Part shown: positions 1-7,677 of the stretch, in pieces
Position numbering within the stretch: position 1 is the stretch's first letter
Layout of the letters: each line of letters opens with the position of its first letter
Assembly (NCBI GenBank): GCA_017460515.1
Contig: JAFUAY010000049.1
Coordinates: 1-64,000, forward strand
Origin: Prevotella sp.
Lineage (GTDB): Bacteria; Bacteroidota; Bacteroidia; Bacteroidales; Bacteroidaceae
DNA length: 64,000 nt
Direction: 5' to 3'
The notes under the pieces: model-generated
Database searches by the model: none
Told to the model about the DNA's origin: nothing
The model's input: the letters and a program-made list of their open reading frames with translations, nothing else
Program-made: the position numbers and the translations under genes

Positions 1-119
1 ATTTTCAGTACCAGTCCCGTCAGATTGGCATCTACATCCTGTGCGCCCTCCTTCATTCCGAAGGATGTCTCGACATTTCTGTTGTCGATCTTGATTGTTA
101 CGTCAAATGTCGCTTTCAT
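1..119 (-). CDS. N-terminal part of an unknown protein (runs off the window)
   Basis: An ATG at 119 opens a frame that stays open to the window edge, showing 39 residues beginning MKATFDVTIKIDNRN. The start lies 16 bp after the stop of the upstream lipoprotein gene on the same strand, so it is probably the third gene of an acyl carrier protein-lipoprotein-unknown operon. The visible part has alternating hydrophobic and charged residues suggestive of beta strands and has no signal peptide. I do not recognise the family. Confidence 0.5.
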   Translation of the reverse strand, partial: MKATFDVTIKIDNRNVETSFGMKEGAQDVDANLTGLVLK

Positions 120-135
120 AACTAATGGACTGAGG

Positions 136-645
136 TTAGCGCCTCACAAATTGTACGAGGACGGTACTGGCGGCATTGGTGACGGTAATTGACACATCCT
201 TATCATTGGCGACACCCTTGCCAGAGTATATCCGACCAGTACTCTCCCAAGTCGCATTATAGCGCGTCACCACCTCGTTCAGAATCTTATTAAAGAAGTC
301 TGATGGCACATTCATATAGGCCACCTGTGTTGTGCTCAGCGTATTGGTTCTGCTATTCAGCACGCCCATCGTCATCGTGACACCAGGATATCTGCTGTTG
401 TTGCCATACTGTAGGATGTTTCCTTCGCTGACCTGTGCCGTCCAGCCCTGAGTGGACATGTCGGCCTTGATCTGGTCGAGGGTAGCATCCCAACGGAGGT
501 ATGGCTCCACCCATGTCGTGGTGCTGCCGGACATACCGTTATTAAGGTCGTCATCATCACTGTCACCGCCACAGGCTGTGAATGTCATGCACATTGTGGC
601 TACCATGGCCACCATCATCACTCTCATAAAAATGTTCTTTTTCAT
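136..645 (-). CDS. Small lipoprotein of unknown function
   Basis: The 169-residue product begins with a basic stretch, a methionine-rich hydrophobic core and a lipobox ending FTAC at about residue 25, followed by GGDSDDDD, the acidic spacer typical of exported Bacteroidota lipoproteins. The mature part contains PYLRWDATLDQIKADM, which resembles a short W-x-D/K motif seen in several uncharacterised Bacteroidales lipoproteins. It lies 45 bp downstream of the acyl carrier protein gene on the same strand. Membrane anchoring is well supported; the function is unknown. Confidence 0.75.
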   Translation of the reverse strand: MKKNIFMRVMMVAMVATMCMTFTACGGDSDDDDLNNGMSGSTTTWVEPYLRWDATLDQIKADMSTQGWTAQVSEGNILQYGNNSRYPGVTMTMGVLNSRTNTLSTTQVAYMNVPSDFFNKILNEVVTRYNATWESTGRIYSGKGVANDKDVSITVTNAASTVLVQFVRR

Positions 646-690
646 AATTGTTTGTATTTAAGTTGTTATTAATAAATGGATAAATAATAA

Positions 691-930
691 TCATACCAAC
701 TCTTCAACGATGGTGTAGATATCGCCAACGGTATAACACTTATCTGTCTTCTCGTCTGGAATAGAGATATCAAATTCTTTCTCCAGTTCCACGATAATCT
801 CCACACAATCGAGAGAGTCAAGACCTAAATCGACCAATAGGTCGGCAGTCGGCTCAATCTTCTCGGCATTTCCACCAAGTTTGCGCTCTAAAACGTCATT
901 TACTTTCTTCTCAATTTCATTTCTGTCCAT
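691..930 (-). CDS. Divergent acyl carrier protein
   Basis: The 79-residue protein has the length and pattern of an acyl carrier protein. The phosphopantetheine attachment serine is in the motif GLDSLDCVE at about residues 37-45 and is followed by the acidic helix IIVELEKEFDISIPDEK. It differs from the usual Bacteroidales fatty-acid ACP, which normally carries GADSLD. Together with its place inside a mobile element beside a lipoprotein gene, this suggests a specialised carrier for a lipid, polyketide or acylated product encoded further left. Its mRNA leader is unusually long and structured. Holo-ACP function is well supported; the pathway is unknown. Confidence 0.88.
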   Translation of the reverse strand: MDRNEIEKKVNDVLERKLGGNAEKIEPTADLLVDLGLDSLDCVEIIVELEKEFDISIPDEKTDKCYTVGDIYTIVEELV

Positions 931-950
931 AAATGTTATCTACTAAAAGT

Positions 951-986
951 GCCACCCCGGGCGAGGCGTAACGGAACCTCGGTGGC
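951..986 (-). promoter_or_regulatory. Hairpin leader in front of the acyl carrier protein gene
   Basis: On the minus strand GCCACC and GGTGGC enclose an inner GAGG/CCTC stem, and the sequence ACTTTTAG follows about 20 bases before the ATG. It could attenuate transcription or shape the translation start. The blocks GGGCGAG, GGAACC and CGGAAT recur in the same order in the leader of the mobC-like gene at 4748-4771. Confidence 0.45.
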
Positions 987-1054
987 CGGAATGGCTTTTA
1001 TAATTCTTTGTTTCTTTCTGCTGTGAGCCGTTACACATCACAGGCATATATACG

Positions 1055-1237
1055 CAAAAAGGCCACAGAACCCCCGTAGGGATCCTGTGGCCTTTCCGTC
1101 CTGTTCTTCAGGAGTTGGTTGGACTTTATCTCGCAAGGGAGTGAGCCAGTTACCACGCTCATGTCCAAGCACCGACAGCAGGTAGGTGCCTCACATTACG
1201 TGACTGTCGCCACCTTTTACACTTCTACCTTTATCTG
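1055..1237 (-). ncRNA. Candidate structured small RNA or long leader RNA
   Basis: A consensus -7 promoter element (TACCTTTG, plus-strand 1241-1248) lies just upstream, and a terminator-like hairpin (9-bp stem AGGCCACAG/CTGTGGCCT at 1060-1093, then five T on the minus strand) closes the segment. In between are complementary pairs including TCAC/GTGA, GCGACAG/CTGTCG, GCACC/GGTGC, TGAGC/GCTCA and TTGGAC/GTCCAA, several of them mutually exclusive. There is no ORF. It could be an independent RNA of about 180 nt or the 5' part of the acyl carrier protein leader. I do not recognise an Rfam family. Confidence 0.5.
1060..1093 (-). terminator. Intrinsic terminator downstream of the candidate RNA
   Basis: A perfect 9-bp stem (AGGCCACAG/CTGTGGCCT) with a GC-rich loop is followed on the minus strand by TTTTTGCG. 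Confidence 0.65.
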
Positions 1238-1240
1238 TTG

Positions 1241-1248
1241 CAAAGGTA
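1241..1248 (-). promoter_or_regulatory. -7 promoter element for the candidate RNA
   Basis: The minus strand reads TACCTTTG, an exact match to the Bacteroidota -7 consensus TAnnTTTG. The predicted transcript start is about 1237, between the relaxase gene and the structured RNA. Confidence 0.6.
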
Positions 1249-1375
1249 CGAAAAAATTCTGAAACCACCAAATTTTTGAAGTGTTTTTTTTGATGAAAAA
1301 ACAAGAGAAATCACCTGCTTAAGACTTCTTAACATTCCCCAACAACCGGCTGATGATTGTAAACTATCGTTAATA

Positions 1376-3943
1376 TTATCTATGGTTTCCTCCGCGTCCA
1401 GACTTCCTTGTGGGAATATGTCCAAGGATGAATGGCTTTCTCTTCTCGTCATCATCATTCTTACCATCCCATCTGCCAGTGTCCTGGCCACCTCCACCAT
1501 GTCCAGCACCAGCTGCAGCACCGATACTTTCAAAGTATGCTTCTGCAAATGCTCCGCATACACTGCTAAAGCTCCCACACAATCGTCCCGCAAAGTCATT
1601 GAAAGCTGCCACCGTTTCCTCTATCCCCTTAAATGAATTTGGGTCTGCCATTTCTCCAAATAGCCGTCCTTTGAAACTGTTTATACTCAGAGAATCATCG
1701 AGTTCCCAATCCCCGACAATTTCTGGACCATATTTTCTACATGCCATTTGTTCTGGTGTATAGTTATTCTCTTTCAATTCGTGATATTCTTCCTCAGTAT
1801 AGGGTCTATTTCTGTACAGTTTATCACCATTGGCGAAAACAAAATTTGCTGCACAATAAAAAGAATGAGAAGTGAAGTCAAAGTAATCTTTAGTATATTC
1901 AACTACTATACCAAAAGGCATCTTTCCTGCCTTAAAATGCTCTCGTTTCCAATTCTCGAACATTCTCTCCTGTATCTCATCTGGGAAGTAGTGACAAGCC
2001 AGTGCCAACCCATTATTTTGTTTGTCCTCTCTACTATTATATAAATGGAAATGCTCTCTGCTCATCTTCCGGCCGTCATATTGTTCGCCGTCAATCATTG
2101 CCGATATATATGCTTCGCCCTTATATTGATATATATGCGGCTTTAAATCAACAAATGGCAGAAAGTAATCATACTGCTCGTTGGATTGGATAGTACTTAA
2201 TTCTTCCTGTTCCTCCTCTTGTTGTAATAGATTTGGGTTATCGTGCAATGCCTCTGCCAACTGAGCATAAGCCAACGCTTCAGCTGCTTTTTGTTTAGCT
2301 TCACCGATATTACCAATTTGGGTCGACAATAATGATTGTTGAAGGCTGGTATATGCCCTGTCAACAGCAGTATCTTCACTAATATTTTCTTTCGGCAACT
2401 CATAACGATCTGTGAATCCATGTATATGATATTTTTCAATTTCATCAAATACGTAGTCACCAATATTCATGCTGTTAAGGTTTTCTCTGGTTATTTGTTC
2501 CATACCATCCTTTTTGTTTTCCTCACCCAACTGATGTAGGTATTCTGCCACTAAGGCATGATTATAGGCATCCTGCCCTTTTTCGCATAACTGCTTATAT
2601 TCTTCCCCATATTCAGATATTTCTGGGGTATACTCCTTCCTCAGCTCTGCCAAGAGAGAGACGGCCATTCGCCGATTTTCCTCTTCCTCCTGATATTCAA
2701 TCGCTATGTCCTCGATTTCAGATTCCGACAGTCTTGCGACTTCTATTCCCATGTTAGCCAGAGCATCGTATATATCCTCAGCCAAGATTGGAGAATTGAC
2801 CAGTTTATGAGTGGCTTCGTTTGCTTCATCGGCAGATAGAACTAAGTCCTTTTCCGTTCCCTTCTTCCAGTCAGGATTCAGCAGTTTGTCAAGCTGTAAG
2901 ATGTCTGAGCCTTTAAAGACTGACTTTGTTTGATGGTCAATTAGTGTATATCCTCTTGTGCTGCCATCTTTCCACTGGTTAAAGATAATGGATATTCCCA
3001 ATTGTTCTTTCAGTTCTTCAAGGAACTGCTTAAACTGAGCTTTGCGAATACCCTTAACCTCCTGTCCAGTGAGGTTCTTATATTCCTTCTCAAATCCCTT
3101 GTCACCCTCAAATGCAGCTCCACGAACGTCACGTAATCTTTCGGTTACGGTATGACGTTTTCCATCCTTGGTTATCTTCACGTCAGGATCTTCTACGAGA
3201 TACTTCAATGACCGCTGGCGTCTGTCAAGGATCATGCCATGAAGTTGCTTTATCCTATCCTTGGACTCTTCCATAAATTTCTTGTTCCTTTCGATGGCCT
3301 CACTGACTTCTTGAAACGTGAAGATATGCTGAACGTCCCCATTCCGGACAACATTAACGACTTCCAGTTCGTCGTCAAAGAAAGACTTGGGATAGCCATT
3401 GGCGCGAAGCAAGCTGAGGAACTGTTCCTTAGTCTGAAACCTATAATCCAGATAGTTTTCGATGGTCTTAGGTGCATTGATACCTCGAAGTTCATCAAGA
3501 TAATGTCTGGCTTTTCTCCCTTCCTTATAGTTGTTTATCCATTCACCAGTAGTCTGATTCACTGTTACAGTGACGCAATGCAAATGCCAGTGTCCTGTAT
3601 CATTATGTGAATAGATAAGAGAGGGCTGGTTCTTATACCCAAGTCTCTCTAAGACCTTTATGGCATGTTCCACAAGCTGCTGTTTTTCCTCTTCCGTGGG
3701 TTTGCCAGGAAGTGAAAACATAATATGCTTCTGAGGATGTTTCACGTCCTGATTCTGGTCGGCAATCTTTCTCAGGTATCGACTTGTGACTACAGGAGTA
3801 TGTATGCCATACTTCTGCAAGTCACCGAAATTTCGCATTTCAAGCAGCTTGGCTTCACCCTTTGTTACCTTCTTCTCATTATAGAAACATGCCGCAAACG
3901 TAGTGGCATCGTTACCGAGTATTTTAACTATTCCACGTTCCAT
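1376..3943 (-). CDS. mobB: MOBP-type relaxase / mobilization nuclease
   Basis: The 855-residue protein has an N-terminal relaxase domain. Residues 113-122 read HNDTGHWHLH, the metal-binding HxH signature of the mobilization-nuclease family, and Y21 in ACFYNEKK is a candidate nicking tyrosine. Relaxases nick one strand at oriT, stay covalently attached and pilot the strand to a recipient cell. The long middle is charged and helical, and the tail is rich in glycine, arginine and lysine, consistent with DNA binding. It starts 11 bp after the MobC-like gene, forming a two-gene mobilization operon. It is longer than minimal relaxases. Family assignment is firm; the symbol follows Bacteroides mobilizable elements by analogy. 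Confidence 0.9.
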   Translation of the reverse strand: MERGIVKILGNDATTFAACFYNEKKVTKGEAKLLEMRNFGDLQKYGIHTPVVTSRYLRKIADQNQDVKHPQKHIMFSLPGKPTEEEKQQLVEHAIKVLERLGYKNQPSLIYSHNDTGHWHLHCVTVTVNQTTGEWINNYKEGRKARHYLDELRGINAPKTIENYLDYRFQTKEQFLSLLRANGYPKSFFDDELEVVNVVRNGDVQHIFTFQEVSEAIERNKKFMEESKDRIKQLHGMILDRRQRSLKYLVEDPDVKITKDGKRHTVTERLRDVRGAAFEGDKGFEKEYKNLTGQEVKGIRKAQFKQFLEELKEQLGISIIFNQWKDGSTRGYTLIDHQTKSVFKGSDILQLDKLLNPDWKKGTEKDLVLSADEANEATHKLVNSPILAEDIYDALANMGIEVARLSESEIEDIAIEYQEEEENRRMAVSLLAELRKEYTPEISEYGEEYKQLCEKGQDAYNHALVAEYLHQLGEENKKDGMEQITRENLNSMNIGDYVFDEIEKYHIHGFTDRYELPKENISEDTAVDRAYTSLQQSLLSTQIGNIGEAKQKAAEALAYAQLAEALHDNPNLLQQEEEQEELSTIQSNEQYDYFLPFVDLKPHIYQYKGEAYISAMIDGEQYDGRKMSREHFHLYNSREDKQNNGLALACHYFPDEIQERMFENWKREHFKAGKMPFGIVVEYTKDYFDFTSHSFYCAANFVFANGDKLYRNRPYTEEEYHELKENNYTPEQMACRKYGPEIVGDWELDDSLSINSFKGRLFGEMADPNSFKGIEETVAAFNDFAGRLCGSFSSVCGAFAEAYFESIGAAAGAGHGGGGQDTGRWDGKNDDDEKRKPFILGHIPTRKSGRGGNHR

Positions 3944-3954
3944 ATTATATATAT

Positions 3955-4671
3955 TTACTGTTTAGTTTTACTTTCAATTTTCTCATTCAATTCTGCCAAT
4001 AGCTGGCCAATAGTCATATTATGATATTGCTCCTTGTTCTCACTTACATAATCCTTTATCTTTCGAATAAGGACTTTATACTGTTGTTCTTTTTCGCCTG
4101 CAAGAGGAAACACAAGGCAACGTGTCAGCAGTTCGTCTTCACCACCTAACACGTTCTTCAAGGCATCTCTATTTTGGGACATTGAGGCGATAAATGACCT
4201 AATTTTCTCCAGCAACTCGTCCTGATAGTACTGGATATACTTAACCATGTCCAGCAACTTTTTCCCAAGTTCATATTCAGGTGTACCCTCTTCCTTGGCA
4301 ATCAATGACTCAAGATTTACCCGTTTCGTGACCTGGTTGATGTTGTTTCCGATACGGTTCGCTTCTCGCAAAATTTCCTCGAAGAAGATGTCTATTCTAT
4401 CGAGTTGTGAGCGATTAGCCTTGATGGTTTTTATTAGTTCGTCAACGCAGTCAAGGTCGATACCGCACCCATCATCCATGTGTAGATAGATATACCGTAA
4501 CATGCGTGAAAGGCTATATCCAGGCCGTCCAAAACCATTGTTAGACCGCGTTATCATTTCCTCCTTCATTGCTGGTGATGGGGTAAGAAACTCTACTCTT
4601 CTTTCGCGTCTGTCTGACTTCTTTTCACGCAAAGAAGCAAGCGCAGAATTGATAATATTTCCTTCGTTCAT
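3955..4671 (-). CDS. mobC: MobC-like relaxosome accessory protein
   Basis: The 238-residue protein precedes the relaxase by 11 bp. Residues about 112-118 read GNNINQV, matching the core of MobC-type relaxosome proteins (usually GNNLNQ), followed by helical, charged sequence. Such proteins bind oriT and help the relaxase open it. A -7 promoter element lies at 4835-4842 and the leader of about 160 nt contains the oriT-like palindromes, so the protein could bind its own leader DNA. The role is inferred from family motif and position; in some Bacteroides elements the corresponding gene is called mobA. Confidence 0.78.
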   Translation of the reverse strand: MNEGNIINSALASLREKKSDRRERRVEFLTPSPAMKEEMITRSNNGFGRPGYSLSRMLRYIYLHMDDGCGIDLDCVDELIKTIKANRSQLDRIDIFFEEILREANRIGNNINQVTKRVNLESLIAKEEGTPEYELGKKLLDMVKYIQYYQDELLEKIRSFIASMSQNRDALKNVLGGEDELLTRCLVFPLAGEKEQQYKVLIRKIKDYVSENKEQYHNMTIGQLLAELNEKIESKTKQ

Positions 4672-4713
4672 AGTTCTTAAATATTAGAAATTCGTACAAC
4701 GTTAATTAAGAAA

Positions 4714-4830
4714 GCACCCGATACAGAGGGTGCGCTATCCCCTTCAGGGGCGAGTCGGGAACCATCGGAATTTCGCACGTCAGTGTGACATTCCGGATTG
4801 GTGCCACTACTCGCCTAACTCATTTGAGTT
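4714..4830. other. Probable oriT / palindrome cluster upstream of the mob operon
   Basis: This 117-bp stretch contains GCACCC/GGGTGC (4714-4719 with 4728-4733), CCCCTTCAGGGG (4739-4750), a nested cruciform with arms GGCGAGT/ACTCGCC (4749-4755 with 4809-4815) and CGGAAT/ATTCCG (4766-4771 with 4790-4795), and the palindrome AACTCATTTGAGTT (4817-4830). Its position directly upstream of mobC-relaxase is where oriT usually lies. It is also transcribed as the operon leader, so some hairpins may act in RNA. The nick site cannot be placed from sequence alone. Confidence 0.5.
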
Positions 4831-4834
4831 ACAG

Positions 4835-4842
4835 CAAAGGTA
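4835..4842 (-). promoter_or_regulatory. -7 promoter element of the mob operon
   Basis: The minus strand reads TACCTTTG, a consensus -7 element. The predicted start near 4831 gives a leader of about 160 nt that spans the palindrome cluster. Confidence 0.6.
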
Positions 4843-4976
4843 CTTTGTCTCTGTTTTTTTTCGAAAAAAATAGAGTTTCAAAGTCTTGAATTAACTATTT
4901 TACGACAAGTCAAATCTTAAAATGGTTAATTCAAGAGATTTTATGTAGTTTTTACATCAATAACTATCTCTTTGTG

Positions 4977-4984
4977 TACCTTTG
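4977..4984 (+). promoter_or_regulatory. -7 promoter element of the 399-residue protein gene
   Basis: TACCTTTG here places the transcript start near 4989. This rules out an upstream TTG at 4982 as the translation start and favours the ATG at 5009. Confidence 0.65.
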
Positions 4985-5008
4985 TTGAAAAAACAAAAGC
5001 GTATAACT

Positions 5009-6208
5009 ATGGAAGAAAAAAGAATAGAGATACCTTGCAACAAGAAGGTAAGAGACTACACTGTCAACAATCTAAAAAAGTTATGTGGGCTGACTGTCAG
5101 TCGTGCCTATGAACAATTCATAGAGAAGGGTACACTTTCAGTCGAAGAAAGTACTGCTCACGATAATAGGATAGAGCAACTGATAAAGTTGATTAACAGA
5201 TTTACCATTCCAAAATCTGTTCCTGTTCGACCTGTCGATAAAAGACACATGGAGCAGTTTCGTGAACGGTGGAAAAAACATCTGGAGAGCTTACCTGTTA
5301 ACAATGCCGCCGACTCAAAGCCTGTTTATCTCATTGATGCCGTCAATAGAATCTTGAAGCGTCGGAAGTCACGCATACAATGTACTCGTATTCACCTGAT
5401 GTGGCATCTTGACCTTCAGGGAGAAGATCATATGATACCAGAAGAAATTGCAACAGCGATTACGAAGTTTGGTTTGAGCGACTGGAGCGATGTTCGACCA
5501 CTCGTAGAAAACAGCAAATATAACATTAGGATAATTGGAAACGGTACTAAAGAAATAGAACAGGAAGAATTTCTAAAGGCTATCGAGTTCATTTACCAGA
5601 TTCCCAATTATCATGTTGACGAAAGCATGAAGGAGAAAATACTGAACGATATTAAGGTTCTGCAGGATTTTTTAAAAGACAAAGAGAAAGATCCAGAGAC
5701 ATACGATTACGAAGCTGTCTGGAAAAAATATACTGCGAAACTACAGACGGCACCAGCATCAAGGATGCGCAAGTCTGACGCAAAACGAAAGGTGAAGACC
5801 GCCAAGGAAGAGAAAGCTGGTGAGAGTTCCAAAGAAGGTGAGATCACCATGACGGAAGAAACAACTGTTCCGACAGTTCAGCCACAGGGAGAGGTAACGG
5901 TTGGACAGGAAGAGTCATCACCGGAACCAGCGAGGGAAGGTATGACGATGCAGTCATCAGGAATGACATACGTCGCCATCCAGAACAAGATCATAAGAGG
6001 TGAGCCACTGAACGAATCAGACCAGCTCTATTTAATCAGAGTGAAGCATGAATGTCCTTCGTGTGGCCACCAGATGGCAGAGCACACCAGTCAGATAGGC
6101 AGGAAGTATGTATCATGTGACTGTCAGTACTACGCACCAGGCACATTTGAGAATCCGACCATCGATAGCAAGTATAAGGCTGGAGTGATCAGGAGGCAGC
6201 GACCGTAG
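5009..6208 (+). CDS. Unknown element-borne protein with C-terminal zinc ribbon
   Basis: The 399-residue protein is the only plus-strand gene in the element and is divergent from the mob operon. The N-terminal 260 residues are charged and mostly helical with no motif I recognise. Residues about 260-320 are a low-complexity linker rich in K, E, T, P and Q. The C-terminus has CPSCGHQM then CDCQYY, a CxxC...CxC pattern that probably binds zinc. Such architecture suits a nucleic-acid-binding accessory or regulatory protein, but no function can be assigned. The ATG at 5009 was chosen because the -7 element overlaps the longer alternative start. Confidence 0.7.
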   Translation: MEEKRIEIPCNKKVRDYTVNNLKKLCGLTVSRAYEQFIEKGTLSVEESTAHDNRIEQLIKLINRFTIPKSVPVRPVDKRHMEQFRERWKKHLESLPVNNAADSKPVYLIDAVNRILKRRKSRIQCTRIHLMWHLDLQGEDHMIPEEIATAITKFGLSDWSDVRPLVENSKYNIRIIGNGTKEIEQEEFLKAIEFIYQIPNYHVDESMKEKILNDIKVLQDFLKDKEKDPETYDYEAVWKKYTAKLQTAPASRMRKSDAKRKVKTAKEEKAGESSKEGEITMTEETTVPTVQPQGEVTVGQEESSPEPAREGMTMQSSGMTYVAIQNKIIRGEPLNESDQLYLIRVKHECPSCGHQMAEHTSQIGRKYVSCDCQYYAPGTFENPTIDSKYKAGVIRRQRP

Positions 6209-6243
6209 GGAAGCTGCGCGCGGCATAGCGGACGGCGGTCAAC

Positions 6244-6543
6244 CTAACGACCCTCAAAGTAGAATTTCTTCTTAGAAATGGCCTTTACCATGGAGTCGTA
6301 TGTGACAAGGTCTGACGGGTGCAGGGTGTCCCAGAAGAACCGAAGCCGGAAAGAGTCCAAGGTGTCATCCCCTTTTAGGAGATTACATGATCTGCAGGCA
6401 GGCATAAGGTTGTCGATATCACTGGTACCGCCCCGTGACTTGGCCACAACATGGTCTCGGGTCATATTCTGCACATTGAGGGTGCATCCGCAATAGGCGC
6501 AGTGTCCTGCTGTCTTGTTAAGGATAGAGTGTTTCTTTGCCAT
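6244..6543 (-). CDS. HNH endonuclease family protein
   Basis: The 99-residue protein has the complete small HNH fold: CAYC at about residue 16, TRDHVVAKSRGG with the catalytic DH pair, DIDNLMPAC with the central asparagine, and CRSC before NLLKGDD. The two CxxC pairs would bind a structural zinc. Standalone HNH proteins of this size occur in phages and mobile elements as nicking or restriction-like nucleases. It converges with the 399-residue gene (35-bp gap) and heads away from a run of tiny minus-strand genes. The target is unknown. Confidence 0.85.
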   Translation of the reverse strand: MAKKHSILNKTAGHCAYCGCTLNVQNMTRDHVVAKSRGGTSDIDNLMPACRSCNLLKGDDTLDSFRLRFFWDTLHPSDLVTYDSMVKAISKKKFYFEGR

Positions 6544-6555
6544 ATCGGTCCGTAA

Positions 6556-6654
6556 TTACATCATACCCATCATCAGATAGGCCACGAACAAAAGATCTGC
6601 CACAAGCGCAAGGCTTGTAGTCCACAGCAACACTATATTCACCGTTCTGTTCAT
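6556..6654 (-). CDS. Tiny 32-residue membrane protein
   Basis: An ATG at 6654 opens a 32-codon frame beginning MNRTVNIVLLW and continuing through an uninterrupted hydrophobic segment (residues about 6-29) before TAA. It lies between the HNH gene and a 92-residue gene in the same orientation. One predicted transmembrane helix with an N-terminal arginine is clear. The function is unknown; coding is inferred from composition and compact gene packing. Confidence 0.5.
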   Translation of the reverse strand: MNRTVNIVLLWTTSLALVADLLFVAYLMMGMM

Positions 6655-6665
6655 AGTTTAAAGCA

Positions 6666-6944
6666 TTAAAGATGTAAGATGCCAAATGGTGTCATCCTCA
6701 GTACCGGTGCTTTAGCCTCGGGAACATAATATATTAGCTTGAAATATACGTCCTGTCCATCTTTGCGGTCTGTAGCACTGCAGGGATGGCGGTCGTATAT
6801 AGTTCCTGGGCAGGCACCACCGGCATGAGTGGCAAAAGCACAGTCCTTGCACCCATCATCGGCAACGGTGATAACCTTGGCTCCGTCGATGGTGTCTATC
6901 CAGACTTCCCCGACAGCCCTTTCCTGTCCATAAGCAGTAATCAT
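6666..6944 (-). CDS. Cysteine-containing hypothetical protein
   Basis: The 92-residue protein has GCKDCAFATHAGGACPG and a later HPC, giving four cysteines that could bind a metal. There is no signal peptide. Its ATG overlaps the TGA of the upstream 40-codon gene in an ATGA junction, a sign of translational coupling. The family is not recognised. Confidence 0.6.
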   Translation of the reverse strand: MITAYGQERAVGEVWIDTIDGAKVITVADDGCKDCAFATHAGGACPGTIYDRHPCSATDRKDGQDVYFKLIYYVPEAKAPVLRMTPFGILHL

Positions 6945-7063
6945 AACTTAGAAGAATTAAAGCCCTTCAGATATACATTCTTGATAAAGGCATTGAAGCC
7001 GAAGCAGAAAAGAGTGATACACACTCCAACGAGTATCAGTTCAAAATCTGTTAAATGTCCCAT
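6941..7063 (-). CDS. Tiny 40-residue membrane protein
   Basis: The frame starts at the ATG at 7063 with MGHLTDFELILVG, continues through one hydrophobic helix and ends with LKGFNSSKL. Its TGA overlaps the ATG of the next gene by four bases. The acidic start and basic region after the helix suggest an N-out, C-in single-span protein. No family is recognised; the overlap with a neighbouring real gene is the main support. Confidence 0.55.
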   Translation of the reverse strand: MGHLTDFELILVGVCITLFCFGFNAFIKNVYLKGFNSSKL

Positions 7064-7064
7064 A

Positions 7065-7289
7065 TTAGTATTCTATTTTAGCTGTTCCTACTTCCAGAAG
7101 TGTACTGTCAGCCAACTTCACGTATTCACGTCCCGCCAGAGCTGCCAGACGGCTATCTTTCTCCAGATGTTCATAACCCGTCTCGATACGTCGCTGCATC
7201 CTGTCGATTGCACGGTCAAGATCTTCCTTTACACTGTCAAGGGTGCGCTGCACCTCCTTCAACTTCTCAATATATTCTTCCGGTGTCAT
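7065..7289 (-). CDS. Short coiled-coil protein
   Basis: The 74-residue product has a predicted coiled coil over residues 2-50, with regular leucine/valine spacing and alternating K and E/D. Its stop lies one base before the start of the 40-codon gene. It has no cysteine, signal peptide or recognisable domain. It probably belongs to the same operon of small element genes. Confidence 0.6.
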   Translation of the reverse strand: MTPEEYIEKLKEVQRTLDSVKEDLDRAIDRMQRRIETGYEHLEKDSRLAALAGREYVKLADSTLLEVGTAKIEY

Positions 7290-7312
7290 AATATATATTC
7301 GTTATATACTTA

Positions 7313-7675
7313 TTATATACTGCTTTGTACTGTTACGCTATTTATGAATGGCGAATAGACGTTTGACACGTCACCATGAGGGAACTGTTTCAGATACTCT
7401 TGTATCTCGTCGTACTCTTCCTGATCCAGGAGGCGGTGAATAAACCACACCTCTTCATCCGGCTTGCGGAAGTTGTTCATGCTTTCACACATCATGTCAG
7501 CCCCTTCCTGGTCTTCTCCGAAGTCCTGGACTAACTTGCAAAAGTAGCATTCACTATGCTTGTTCGGGTGAGTGATCTCGAATATGCAATGATGCTTGGT
7601 GCCGGAAAACACCTGTTCCTTCACCTCTTCCTCCTTCTGAATAAAGTTGTTGATCATTCCCATGTCTGTTGCCAT
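7313..7675 (-). CDS. Hypothetical acidic protein
   Basis: From the ATG at 7675 the product is 120 residues, starting MATDMGMINNF, rich in E and D, with SECYFCKL in the middle. An alternative TTG start lies six bases upstream and overlaps the previous gene's stop; the ATG is preferred. No domain is recognised. It sits between two coiled-coil-like small genes in the same orientation. Confidence 0.6.
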   Translation of the reverse strand: MATDMGMINNFIQKEEEVKEQVFSGTKHHCIFEITHPNKHSECYFCKLVQDFGEDQEGADMMCESMNNFRKPDEEVWFIHRLLDQEEYDEIQEYLKQFPHGDVSNVYSPFINSVTVQSSI

Positions 7676-7677
7676 AA

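Noticed and set aside
1055-1237. Known RNA identities (SRP RNA, RNase P, tmRNA, group II intron domain) for the candidate RNA
   Set aside because: The diagnostic motifs of these families are absent, so it is left unnamed.
4982-5008. Upstream TTG start for the 399-residue protein
   Set aside because: It lies inside the -7 promoter element and would not be transcribed.
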